A stretch of 6,702 nucleotides of DNA from RGIG5057 sp036653755 (GTDB lineage Bacteria > Bacillota > Clostridia > TANB77 > CAG-465). Shown one piece after another: positions 1 through 6,534 of the stretch (the stretch's first letter is position 1; every line of letters starts with the position of its first letter). Below the pieces are notes generated by a model. The model had not been told where the DNA came from, did not search any database, and worked only from the letters and a program-made list of their open reading frames with translations. Where the stretch lies: the NCBI GenBank assembly GCA_036653755.1, contig JAVVTJ010000052.1, positions 1-6,702 on the forward strand, written 5' to 3'. Position numbers and translations under genes: made by a program.

Positions 1-18
1 CCATAGCCGTCAACCTAA
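1..18. repeat. Left terminal inverted repeat of the IS
   Basis: The bases ccatagccgtcaacctaa are the exact reverse complement of 1668-1685. The match stops at base 19. Ends reading CCATAGCC-TCAACCTAA are of the kind carried by IS4/IS231-type elements of Firmicutes. Confidence 0.95.
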
Positions 19-20
19 AA

Positions 21-72
21 AGTCCTATTTTCAGTTATGATATAATTTTTAATCATAATAGAAAGTAGGACT
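21..72 (+). promoter_or_regulatory. Leader hairpin covering the transposase ribosome binding site
   Basis: Bases 21-32 (agtcctattttc) pair with 61-72 (gaaagtaggact) over 12 positions with one G-U pair. Continuing inward after one mismatch, 35-41 (ttatgat) pairs with 52-58 (atcataa), leaving a 10-base loop. The AGGA ribosome binding site of the transposase (67-70, start codon at 80) is buried in the outer stem. IS231, IS10 and IS50 are known to use such hairpins to block transposase synthesis from transcripts that enter from outside. A transcript from the element's own promoter would start after the left arm and escape the block. Confidence 0.75.
38..46 (+). promoter_or_regulatory. Probable transposase promoter (extended -10)
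   Basis: TGATATAAT is a TGn extended -10 plus a perfect TATAAT at 41-46. There is no recognisable -35 at 16-18 bp upstream, which an extended -10 can tolerate. Transcription would start near 52-54, downstream of the left hairpin arm, so the native mRNA keeps its ribosome binding site open. Confidence 0.55.
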
Positions 73-79
73 TAAATTT

Positions 80-1501
80 ATGCATAAAAGAATTAAACAT
101 TTAATTAAAAATATGAAAGATGTCTTTAACGTTGATGAAATAAATAAAATAGCTAAAGAAACAAAATTTGTACAAAGAAAAAGTAATATAACAGCTAGAG
201 ATTTTCTAGTTTTCAATGTTTTTCATGGAGAAGATATATGCAGTGCTCCATTGACTCAATTAATATCTAAATATGATTTATTATTTGATACTCAAATATC
301 TAAACAGGCTCTAGATAAGCGTTTCAATATATACTGCGTAAAATTTATGCAGGAAATCTTTAATCAAATGATGCATAGCCAAAACACTACGCTTAAAGAC
401 TTAGAAAGTACTCTGAATTTATACTTCAACAGAGTAATAATAAATGATTCAACAGGTTTTGCCCTACCCAAAGAATTTAAAAAGGAGTTTCCAGGTGCAG
501 GTGGTTCAGGCTCTCCATCTTCAATAAAAATTCAATTACAATATGAACTTTTAACTGGATCATTTATGAGAGTAGATATATATTCAGGAACAACAAATGA
601 TGCTGAGTACTTGAAAACGATGAAAAAAGACAAAGAGCGTAAAGATTTGAAATTAGCCGACTTAGGCTACTTTAAAGTAGAATACTTAAGGCAAATTGCA
701 AGAAGTGGTGCATCTTTTATTTCAAAGGTAAAGAGTAATACTTCTCTGTATATTAAAAATCCAAATCCTGAAAGGTATAAAGTTGGGACTATAAAAAAAT
801 CTAGTGAGTACATAAAAATAGATACCTTAGAGTTAGCAAAGCCTTTGGCAGAAGGCGAAACAATCGAACTCAAAGATATCTACATAGGTTCCAAAAAGGA
901 ACTCAAAAGTAGGTTAATTGTAACAAAATTAACTGAAGAAAACAAGATTAAGAGGGAAATTACTCATCAAGAAAACATTAGAAAGAAACGCGGAACACTA
1001 AAACAAAATAGGATAGACTTCAATAGTATTAATGCTTACATAACCAATGTAAGTGATGAAACCCTTAATTCTACACAGGTTCATGATTTATATACTTTAA
1101 GATGGCAAATAGAAATAATGTTTAAAGTTTGGAAATCTATATTTAAAATTAGCAATATTAAAAAAGTTAAAATGGAAAGATTTAAATGTTTTCTATATGG
1201 TAGATTAATTGCACTATTACTCTCTTCATCAATAGTTTTTACAGCTAAAAATGTTATTATGGAAGAAGATAATAAAGAAATTAGTGAGATAAAATCATTT
1301 GGAGCTCTCGCTCAGTATTTACCTAAGCTTGCTCATGAAATTTTTAAAGGTGAACTATGTATTATACGGATTTTAAAAAGAATAATACTTAATTTTAAGA
1401 GACTTTGCATAAAATCAAGGAAAAAGAATAAAAAAATAGTTTTTGATATCCTAGAAATCCTTAAAATAAAGCCCTATGAAATAGAGAAAATTGCAATTTA
1501 A
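80..1501 (+). CDS. IS4-family DDE transposase
   Basis: This 473-residue protein catalyses cut-and-paste movement of the surrounding element by binding its terminal repeats and using a metal-dependent DDE site. The catalytic triad is visible: D123 in NDSTGFALP, D194 in LADLGYF, and E345 within the YREK signature Y338-R341-E345-K352 (YTLRWQIEIMFKVWK). The N-terminal part (about 40-80, with HGEDICSAPLTQL and ISKQALDKRF) resembles the helical DNA-binding region of IS231-type transposases. Length is normal for the group and there is no frameshift or internal stop. The ATG at 80 lies 9 bases after AGGA and is the first start in frame. The C-terminus is very Lys-rich. It is the only gene of the element, and its expression is probably limited by the leader hairpin. 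Confidence 0.95.
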   Translation: MHKRIKHLIKNMKDVFNVDEINKIAKETKFVQRKSNITARDFLVFNVFHGEDICSAPLTQLISKYDLLFDTQISKQALDKRFNIYCVKFMQEIFNQMMHSQNTTLKDLESTLNLYFNRVIINDSTGFALPKEFKKEFPGAGGSGSPSSIKIQLQYELLTGSFMRVDIYSGTTNDAEYLKTMKKDKERKDLKLADLGYFKVEYLRQIARSGASFISKVKSNTSLYIKNPNPERYKVGTIKKSSEYIKIDTLELAKPLAEGETIELKDIYIGSKKELKSRLIVTKLTEENKIKREITHQENIRKKRGTLKQNRIDFNSINAYITNVSDETLNSTQVHDLYTLRWQIEIMFKVWKSIFKISNIKKVKMERFKCFLYGRLIALLLSSSIVFTAKNVIMEEDNKEISEIKSFGALAQYLPKLAHEIFKGELCIIRILKRIILNFKRLCIKSRKKNKKIVFDILEILKIKPYEIEKIAI

Positions 1502-1667
1502 TATAAATTCAATATCAAATAACCTTAGATTTAGGCACGAAAAGCTTAAGTTCTTTTTAGTGTACTTAAAAGTATAATCAAGATGATTTATTCTAAAATA
1601 ATATTTCATTTTTTTTAAAAGCTTAAATTAAATAAGCCATCAAACTAGATATATGCTTTGAAATATC

Positions 1668-1685
1668 TTAGGTTGACGGCTATGG
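1668..1685. repeat. Right terminal inverted repeat of the IS
   Basis: The bases ttaggttgacggctatgg are a perfect 18-bp reverse complement of bases 1-18. They mark the right edge of the element. Confidence 0.95.
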
Positions 1686-1703
1686 ACTCTATCCCTTTAT
1701 GGT

Positions 1704-1725
1704 TTAATCATCAACCTAAAGTTCC
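1704..1725. other. Possible relic of a related IS left end
   Basis: Nineteen bases beyond the IS lies a stretch containing catcaacctaaagttcc, which resembles the left end of the neighbouring element (cgtcaacctaaaaagtcc) in the same orientation. The TCAACCTAAA core is identical. No transposase sequence follows, and the next 40 bases lead straight into the terminator. It may be a scar of an earlier insertion or part of the target preference of the element; chance is not excluded. Confidence 0.35.
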
Positions 1726-1761
1726 AGCTAAATTAAAGCAAGATATTAAGTAGTATTCATA

Positions 1762-1810
1762 AAAAAACTAATTAGGATAAGTGTATATGCTTAATTCTAA
1801 TTAGTTTTTT
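1762..1810. terminator. Bidirectional intrinsic terminator
   Basis: Bases 1762-1775 (aaaaaactaattag) and 1797-1810 (ctaattagtttttt) form a perfect 14-bp stem. The inner bases taag/ctta (1778-1781 and 1790-1793) can extend it. Read on the minus strand it comes 6 bases after the permease stop codon and ends in a run of seven U, so it terminates the operon. On the plus strand it is also followed by a T-rich tract, which would stop transcripts coming from the IS side. Confidence 0.85.
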
Positions 1811-1815
1811 ATTTT

Positions 1816-3876
1816 TTATTGAATATTTCTTTTGAATGTGTAATAGGTAGCAATAAAATAGCTACCATAAATAAATACAATTATAGATAGTGAGGTAGAA
1901 ACACTCATAATAAAACCGTTACTACTTATATAAGCTTGAATGTAGTTCTTAGCTTCAATACCATATACACTAAAGAAGCCTACAGAACCTATTAAGGCTA
2001 AAATCATAGGAAGTGTAAAATAAATAGCTATTTGTCTAAATATCAGTTTATAAATATCATTTTTATCAACACCTATTTTATATAGTATTATATATCTATT
2101 TTTTCCATCGATAGATTCTGATAGTTGTTGAATTGCAAGTATAACAAGAGATATCATAAATAGTATTATACCAAAGTACATACTAAGCATTCTAAATACT
2201 AAAATACTAGATAAAGAATCTCCTTCTACTAATATTTTAGACCTTACTTCTATACGTTTCTCGGTAAATGAACTAGGGTTGCCGATATTTTCATATTGAG
2301 TATAAATATCTTTATATTCAATTTTAAACCATTCCTTTATAGAATTTTCTAGTTTTTTAGCTTGATTATGTTCAAGTTCATTTGTTGTTGTAGCATAAAA
2401 ATCAGTTCCTGCTACTAAAAGGTTTGTACATATATTGTCAGGAAGTACAATTAAACTAGGAGCATAATGATTATATTGGTTACCTAAAGTATCCGTATAA
2501 TAATTACCGCTAAAAGATAAAATATTATTCTCTACTGATAAATTTTTATTTTCCTCTATAAATTTATTTATATCTTCTTGAGACAGTGATTTATCAAACT
2601 GAAGAAGATAATTTTTATTATCCAAACTAACTGTACTATATCCCAACATAGACCTCATTTTATTATAATCACTAAGACTTATAGCTAAACTAGGAAGAGT
2701 ATTATTATCTCTATTTAGAAGATCACTTTCTTTTAAGAAGTATTTTCTAACTACTATAGAGTCTTTAAGCGTTATATTTTCTTTATTCATATAATCTAAT
2801 ATATCTGAATAATCAACATCGTTAATTAAGTTATCTGGGCTTGTAACATCAGTAAAATCACTTGTTTCTATTTTAATATCATATGGAGCTTTATATTGAG
2901 CTTCTCCTTTTTTTATTTCAGACAATACAGGTCCTAAAACAATGCATATTATTGCAAAAACAAGTGTAATTGAAATACTTGCCATAAGAGTAGGCGCTGT
3001 TTTTAACTTAGATAATAAAGATCCTATTAAAAATAAATTTGTATTTGTATATTTTAAATTTGTATTTTTTTTCTTAAATATAACAAGTAAATAACTTAAA
3101 GAGTAAAATAGTGAGTATGTAGCAACAATAAGAGATACTATAGCCTGTAAGCCTGTGTTTAATAGTTGAGGTATTGTAGCTGTAGAACTAGTGTATATAT
3201 TCAATAGATTATTAATACCAATCACAAAATATATGTATCCAAGGATAGAAATTATAAAGCAAATTATATATTTAAATTTCTTAGAACCAAAATCTATTTC
3301 TGTTTTTTTATCTCCATTAAACATATCAATTAGCTTTATTTTTGAAAGATGTCTCATATTAATAATACCTATTAATCCAAACATACATATAAAGAATACT
3401 ACAGTTTTTACTATGGTATCAGAGTAAATAATAAAAGAAAAATTAAAATTTTGATTTACTGATAAAAGAATTATTGATAAAAGAACTTGAGATAAGAGAG
3501 CTCCAACTATTAAACCACATAGTATTGACGCAATACCTATACAAAATGTTTCTATAAAAAACATAAATGAAACTCTTCTTTGATCAATTCCCAATATTAT
3601 ATATGTTGCAAATTCTCGTTTTTTTCTTCGAATCATATAGTTATTTACATATAAAATAAGTATTGTTAACATAGAACTAATAAAATAAGTTGCATACTTA
3701 ATAACATTCATTAATAATTCAAAGTCATATTTTTGATTAAGTATAGCTGTATTATTAGGACTAGATATTGAAACAAATCCGAAAAATAAACTTACACAAA
3801 TAGTTAATGTAGTAAAGTATATAAGATAGTCTTTCATTGAATGTTTAATATTGTTTAAACTTAATTTAACGAACAT
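1816..3876 (-). CDS. Bce/Cpr-type antimicrobial peptide ABC transporter permease (FtsX-like)
   Basis: This 686-residue membrane protein has about ten helices: roughly 18-38, 58-78, 104-137, 150-173, 202-220, 238-266, 295-317, then 554-582, 612-640 and 654-677. A large hydrophilic segment of about 235 residues (318-553) separates helices 7 and 8. This is the diagnostic BceB/VraG/CprC layout, in which the extracellular domain handles the peptide or the lipid II-cycle target and the permease also signals to the kinase. Two FtsX-type regions are visible, with cytoplasmic coupling segments KKREFATYIILGIDQRR (85-101) and NRYIILYKIGVDKNDIYK (593-610). The ATG at 3876 follows AGGAGGGG with 9 bases between and overlaps the ATPase gene by 11 bases, so translation is probably coupled. 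The exact drug specificity cannot be read from the sequence. Family assignment is firm; the substrate is inference. Confidence 0.92.
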   Translation of the reverse strand: MFVKLSLNNIKHSMKDYLIYFTTLTICVSLFFGFVSISSPNNTAILNQKYDFELLMNVIKYATYFISSMLTILILYVNNYMIRRKKREFATYIILGIDQRRVSFMFFIETFCIGIASILCGLIVGALLSQVLLSIILLSVNQNFNFSFIIYSDTIVKTVVFFICMFGLIGIINMRHLSKIKLIDMFNGDKKTEIDFGSKKFKYIICFIISILGYIYFVIGINNLLNIYTSSTATIPQLLNTGLQAIVSLIVATYSLFYSLSYLLVIFKKKNTNLKYTNTNLFLIGSLLSKLKTAPTLMASISITLVFAIICIVLGPVLSEIKKGEAQYKAPYDIKIETSDFTDVTSPDNLINDVDYSDILDYMNKENITLKDSIVVRKYFLKESDLLNRDNNTLPSLAISLSDYNKMRSMLGYSTVSLDNKNYLLQFDKSLSQEDINKFIEENKNLSVENNILSFSGNYYTDTLGNQYNHYAPSLIVLPDNICTNLLVAGTDFYATTTNELEHNQAKKLENSIKEWFKIEYKDIYTQYENIGNPSSFTEKRIEVRSKILVEGDSLSSILVFRMLSMYFGIILFMISLVILAIQQLSESIDGKNRYIILYKIGVDKNDIYKLIFRQIAIYFTLPMILALIGSVGFFSVYGIEAKNYIQAYISSNGFIMSVSTSLSIIVFIYGSYFIATYYTFKRNIQ

Positions 3877-4633
3877 TTACTACATCCCCTCCTAATGAAG
3901 CAACTATATCCAATATTTGATTAAAAAACTGTTTGCGTGTTAAATTACCTTTGACTAATTCTGTGAATATAGCACCATCTTTTAAAAATAATATTCTATC
4001 ACAGTAACTAGCAGTAAAAGAGTCGTGAGTTACCATCATTATGGTAGCACTTAAATCTTTATTTAGGTTAGAAATCACCTGAATAAGCATTTGAGCAGAT
4101 TTAGAATCAAGAGCACCTGTTGGTTCATCAGCAAGTATCAGTGTAGGATTAGTTACAAGAGCTCTTGCACAAGCAGTTCTCTGTTTTTGACCACCAGATA
4201 CTTGATATGGATATTTAGTCAATAAATCACTAATATTAAGTTGTTTTGAAATTTCATATACTTTCTCATCTATTTTGTTTTTAGGATATTTATTAATAGT
4301 CAAGGACATAGCAATATTCTCACCTATAGTTAGAGTATCGAGTAAATTAAATTCTTGAAATATAAAACCTAATTTTTCTCTTCTAAATTTAGCAATATCT
4401 TTAGGTTTAATAGTAGTTATATCATTTTCATCAATGTAGATATTACCAGAACTGACAGTATCTATCGTAGCTACTAGATTTAAAAGAGTAGTTTTACCAC
4501 TACCAGAAGGACCCATTATTCCTACAAATTCACCTTCATTTATATTAAAGCTAACATTATCTATAGCTTTAAATAAATTATTCTTATTTCCATAATATTT
4601 TTCAATATTTTTTAAATTTAATATATTTTTCAT
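3866..4633 (-). CDS. Bce/Cpr-type ABC transporter ATPase
   Basis: This 255-residue cytoplasmic ATPase powers the adjoining FtsX-like permease. All nucleotide-binding motifs are intact: Walker A GPSGSGKT (41-48), Q-loop Q92 in IFQEFNLL, signature VSGGQKQR (144-151), Walker B LILADE with catalytic E169, D-loop ALDS (173-176) and switch H202 in MMVTHD. The TGALD and FQEFNLL wording is that of the MacB/LolD/BceA branch. I chose the ATG at 4633 because GAGGTGA lies 5 bases before it; a GTG at 4642 in frame overlaps that ribosome binding site and would add only three residues. A 90-base gap with its own promoter and a long inverted repeat separates it from the kinase gene, so the transporter pair can be induced separately from the regulator pair. 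Confidence 0.93.
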   Translation of the reverse strand: MKNILNLKNIEKYYGNKNNLFKAIDNVSFNINEGEFVGIMGPSGSGKTTLLNLVATIDTVSSGNIYIDENDITTIKPKDIAKFRREKLGFIFQEFNLLDTLTIGENIAMSLTINKYPKNKIDEKVYEISKQLNISDLLTKYPYQVSGGQKQRTACARALVTNPTLILADEPTGALDSKSAQMLIQVISNLNKDLSATIMMVTHDSFTASYCDRILFLKDGAIFTELVKGNLTRKQFFNQILDIVASLGGDVVNVR

Positions 4634-4652
4634 ATTAATCACCTCTAGCTTA

Positions 4653-4658
4653 ATTATA
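4653..4658 (-). promoter_or_regulatory. Probable -10 of the ATPase-permease promoter
   Basis: On the minus strand this reads TATAAT, a perfect -10, about 20 bases before the ATPase start codon. No TTGACA-like -35 exists 16-18 bp upstream (the bases read aatcaa), and the position is instead taken by the edge of the 23-bp inverted repeat. A consensus -10 with no -35 next to a palindrome is typical of activator-dependent promoters, matching how BceR-type regulators induce their transporter genes. Confidence 0.55.
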
Positions 4659-4677
4659 CTTTAAGAGAGGTTAATTT

Positions 4678-4730
4678 GATTTGATTTAATGTTACAATAA
4701 CCTTTCATTATTGTAACATTAAATCAAATC
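4678..4730. promoter_or_regulatory. Perfect 23-bp inverted repeat, candidate operator
   Basis: Bases 4678-4700 and 4708-4730 are perfect reverse complements, separated by 7 bases (cctttca). Each arm holds TGTTACA/TGTAACA. The repeat overlaps the last codon and stop of the kinase gene and ends where the -35 of the ATPase promoter should be. BceR-type boxes are built from TNACA and TGTAA half-sites, and both words occur here, but 15 rather than 4 bases apart. As RNA it would form a long AU-rich hairpin but no U-run follows on either strand, so it is not a normal terminator. Operator use is the favoured reading. Confidence 0.6.
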
Positions 4731-5737
4731 TTATAAAAACTGCCCTTTGGAAATGTTAGAGACACTTTAGTATATTCATTTAAATTAGATTCTATTGAAA
4801 TACCAATATTCAATTTACTACAAAGTTTTTTACAGATATAGAGTCCCATACCTGTTGAGTCATTATATTTTCTTCCTAAAGACCCAGTAAATCCTTTTTC
4901 AAAAACTCTTTTTATATCACAAATAGGTATCCCGATGCCGTTATCTTCTATAACAAGGTTTAAATCAGTTTTATTTTCACTAGCATATATTTTTATATGC
5001 CTATGTTCTTTTTTTGAATATTTAACACTATTAATGAGTAATTGAGAAATAATAAATGCTAGCCATTTACTATCACTAAAAACCTCATATTCTAAATTAT
5101 CTATATCTAGTTCTATATTATTTAATAAAAACATTCTTTTATTATTAATTATAGTTTCATTTATTAAATTATTTAAATTTATTTCTTTTATCAAGTAATC
5201 TCTTTGAACATGTTCACTTCTAGCATAGAATAAAGTTTGATCTATTAATTGATCTATTTTTTCTATTTCTTCTAAAACACTTCTAGATACAATTGTTTTA
5301 TTATTTTCATTAATTAGCTTTATACAAGACACAGGTGTTTTTATTTCGTGTACCCATGATTCTACATAATCTTTATATTCTATTTGGTTATTATTCAGTA
5401 TATTTATATTATCAAGCATAGATTTATTACACTCTTTTAAAATATATCTGAATAGATTATATTCATTAGAATTAGTAGATTCTAAAACCTCACTTAATAA
5501 GTATTTTTTATCTAACTCATTTAGAATAGTAATCATTTCTTTAAAGTATTTACATTTAGCCCTATATTCATAAAGCATAATTAGAGACATAATAGAGAAA
5601 TAGATTGAGGTTATGGTAAGAATCGTATCTATATTATTAGTTGTACTAAATACAAAAATTAAAATAATTATTAAACATAGTACCTTAGCAAATATATTAA
5701 ATGATTTATCTATTAAGAAATATTTAAAACTATACAT
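4724..5737 (-). CDS. BceS-like intramembrane-sensing histidine kinase
   Basis: This 337-residue sensor kinase has two N-terminal membrane helices (about 14-31 and 38-57) joined by a loop of only about six residues, the hallmark of intramembrane-sensing kinases that have no ligand domain and read the state of the partner permease. The phosphoacceptor is H130 in SWVHEIKTP. The HATPase part has the N-box N236 (QLLINSVKYS), DNGIG (265-269), an F-box near FEKGFTG and GMGLY (296-300). DSKWLAFII and HEIKTP are wording typical of BceS. I prefer the ATG at 5737 because the protein then begins MYSFKYFLIDK, close to family N-termini. An upstream in-frame ATG at 5746 is only 2 bases after AAGGGG and would add three residues. 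It overlaps the regulator gene by 8 bases, implying coupled translation. Confidence 0.92.
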   Translation of the reverse strand: MYSFKYFLIDKSFNIFAKVLCLIIILIFVFSTTNNIDTILTITSIYFSIMSLIMLYEYRAKCKYFKEMITILNELDKKYLLSEVLESTNSNEYNLFRYILKECNKSMLDNINILNNNQIEYKDYVESWVHEIKTPVSCIKLINENNKTIVSRSVLEEIEKIDQLIDQTLFYARSEHVQRDYLIKEINLNNLINETIINNKRMFLLNNIELDIDNLEYEVFSDSKWLAFIISQLLINSVKYSKKEHRHIKIYASENKTDLNLVIEDNGIGIPICDIKRVFEKGFTGSLGRKYNDSTGMGLYICKKLCSKLNIGISIESNLNEYTKVSLTFPKGSFYKI

Positions 5738-6398
5738 AATAACCATAACCCCTTTTTGTTTTTATAAAATCAGTTATACCTAATTCTTCTAGCTTGGCTC
5801 TTATCCTAGTTATATTAACAGTTAAAGTGTTATCATTTACAAATAATGAACTATCCCAAAGATAATCTAATATATCAACTCTAGAAACTATTTTTTCATT
5901 GTTAGTCATTATGTAATATAATATTTTAAGTTCATTTTTAGTAAGCTCAATTTCAAGATTATTATATTCTACTTTACTAGACAACATATTTAATTTAACT
6001 CCATTAATTTCTAAGATGTCCTCTTTTTGTGTAGTTTTATAAGTTCTTTTTAAAATAGAATTTATTCTAGCTAAAAGAATATGAGTATTATATGGCTTAG
6101 TTATAAAATCATCTCCACCAATGGTAATACTCATAAGTTCATCCATATTATTATCTCGACTTGTTACAAATATTATAGGTACATTAGAAACTTCTCTTAT
6201 TTTCATACAAATATTAAAACCATCATCACAATCTAAGTTTATATCTAAAATAACTAGATCAGGTCTTATATTATTAAAGCTTTCAAATACCTTATCAAAA
6301 GTTTCAATTTTTACAGGATTGAAATTATTGTTTTTTAAAATATTAAACAATTCATTTCTAATTTTTTCATCATCTTCAACTATTAGTACCTTAAACAT
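5730..6398 (-). CDS. OmpR-family response regulator, BceR-like
   Basis: This 222-residue cytoplasmic DNA-binding regulator is the partner of the overlapping kinase. The receiver domain (about 1-115) has the acidic pair D9-D10, phosphoacceptor D52 (LVILDINL), T79 and K101-P102 (TKPYN). The C-terminal winged helix (about 130-222) contains the LTKNELKILYYI helix and ends in IKTKRGYGYYV, as is usual for OmpR/PhoB regulators. Start ATG at 6398 follows a strong AGGAGG with 4 bases between. It is the first gene of the minus-strand module, and the kinase follows with an 8-base overlap. By family precedent it activates the ATPase-permease genes, and the 23-bp inverted repeat in front of them is the likely site. 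Whether it also acts on the divergent peptide gene is open. Confidence 0.93.
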   Translation of the reverse strand: MFKVLIVEDDEKIRNELFNILKNNNFNPVKIETFDKVFESFNNIRPDLVILDINLDCDDGFNICMKIREVSNVPIIFVTSRDNNMDELMSITIGGDDFITKPYNTHILLARINSILKRTYKTTQKEDILEINGVKLNMLSSKVEYNNLEIELTKNELKILYYIMTNNEKIVSRVDILDYLWDSSLFVNDNTLTVNITRIRAKLEELGITDFIKTKRGYGYYV

Positions 6399-6434
6399 TT
6401 TTCCTCCTAAATAAAGTAAATCATATTTTATTTA

Positions 6435-6469
6435 ACCACTTATACTATATATTTACCACTTATGCTATA
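6435..6469. promoter_or_regulatory. Two 15-bp direct repeats with 20-bp period, candidate regulator site
   Basis: Bases 6435-6449 (accacttatactata) and 6455-6469 (accacttatgctata) match at 14 of 15 positions and start exactly 20 bp apart, about two helical turns. They end three bases before the likely -35 of the plus-strand peptide gene and lie upstream of the minus-strand regulator gene. Tandem sites at this place and spacing fit either an OmpR-type dimer or a LytTR-type regulator such as AgrA or VirR. The CCA-TTATGC core partly resembles the VirR box CCCAGTTNTNCAC as I recall it. Confidence 0.55.
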
Positions 6470-6472
6470 CGC

Positions 6473-6502
6473 TTGAATTCATTACGTATTAGGTGATATA
6501 TA
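6473..6502 (+). promoter_or_regulatory. Possible promoter of the Cys-rich peptide gene
   Basis: TTGAAT (6473-6478) and TATATA (6497-6502) are 18 bp apart, and would start transcription about 25 bases before the start codon, leaving room for the ribosome binding site. TATACT at 6508-6513 is another -10, but its transcript would begin inside the ribosome binding site. The region is AT-rich, so the assignment is tentative. Confidence 0.4.
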
Positions 6503-6534
6503 TTTATTATACTAAAGAAAAGGGGGGAGAAGTT

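Larger units (their letters stand above)
1..1685 (+). mobile_element. Complete IS4-family insertion sequence (IS231-like group)
   Basis: The element is bounded by perfect 18-bp inverted repeats and holds one full-length DDE transposase with the Y-R-E-K signature of the IS4 family. About 165 bases of AT-rich noncoding sequence (1502-1667) lie between the transposase stop and the right repeat, and I see no second gene there. A degenerate copy of the left-end motif (agccatcaaacta, 1635-1647) lies inside the right end. The left end coincides with base 1, so the target-site duplication cannot be verified; the right flank starts actctatccc. The element sits downstream of the terminator of the minus-strand operon, so it does not obviously interrupt a gene. 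With intact ends and an intact transposase it is probably still active, which is inference. Confidence 0.93.

Noticed and set aside
667..873. Minus-strand reading frame of 68 codons
   Set aside because: It lies wholly inside the transposase gene on the other strand, with no ribosome binding site or recognisable motif.
1..1697. Target-site duplication of the IS
   Set aside because: The left flank is outside the window, so no duplication can be seen.
3191..3427. Plus-strand reading frame of 78 codons
   Set aside because: It is antisense to membrane helices of the permease; its hydrophobic look is a by-product of the complementary codons.
4634..4642. GTG at 4642 as ATPase start
   Set aside because: It overlaps the GAGGTGA ribosome binding site that is correctly spaced for the ATG at 4633.
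4678..4730. Inverted repeat as an intrinsic terminator
   Set aside because: The stem is AT-rich and neither strand has a U-run after it.
6121..6414. Plus-strand reading frame of 97 codons
   Set aside because: It is antisense to the response regulator receiver domain, whose motifs are all intact.
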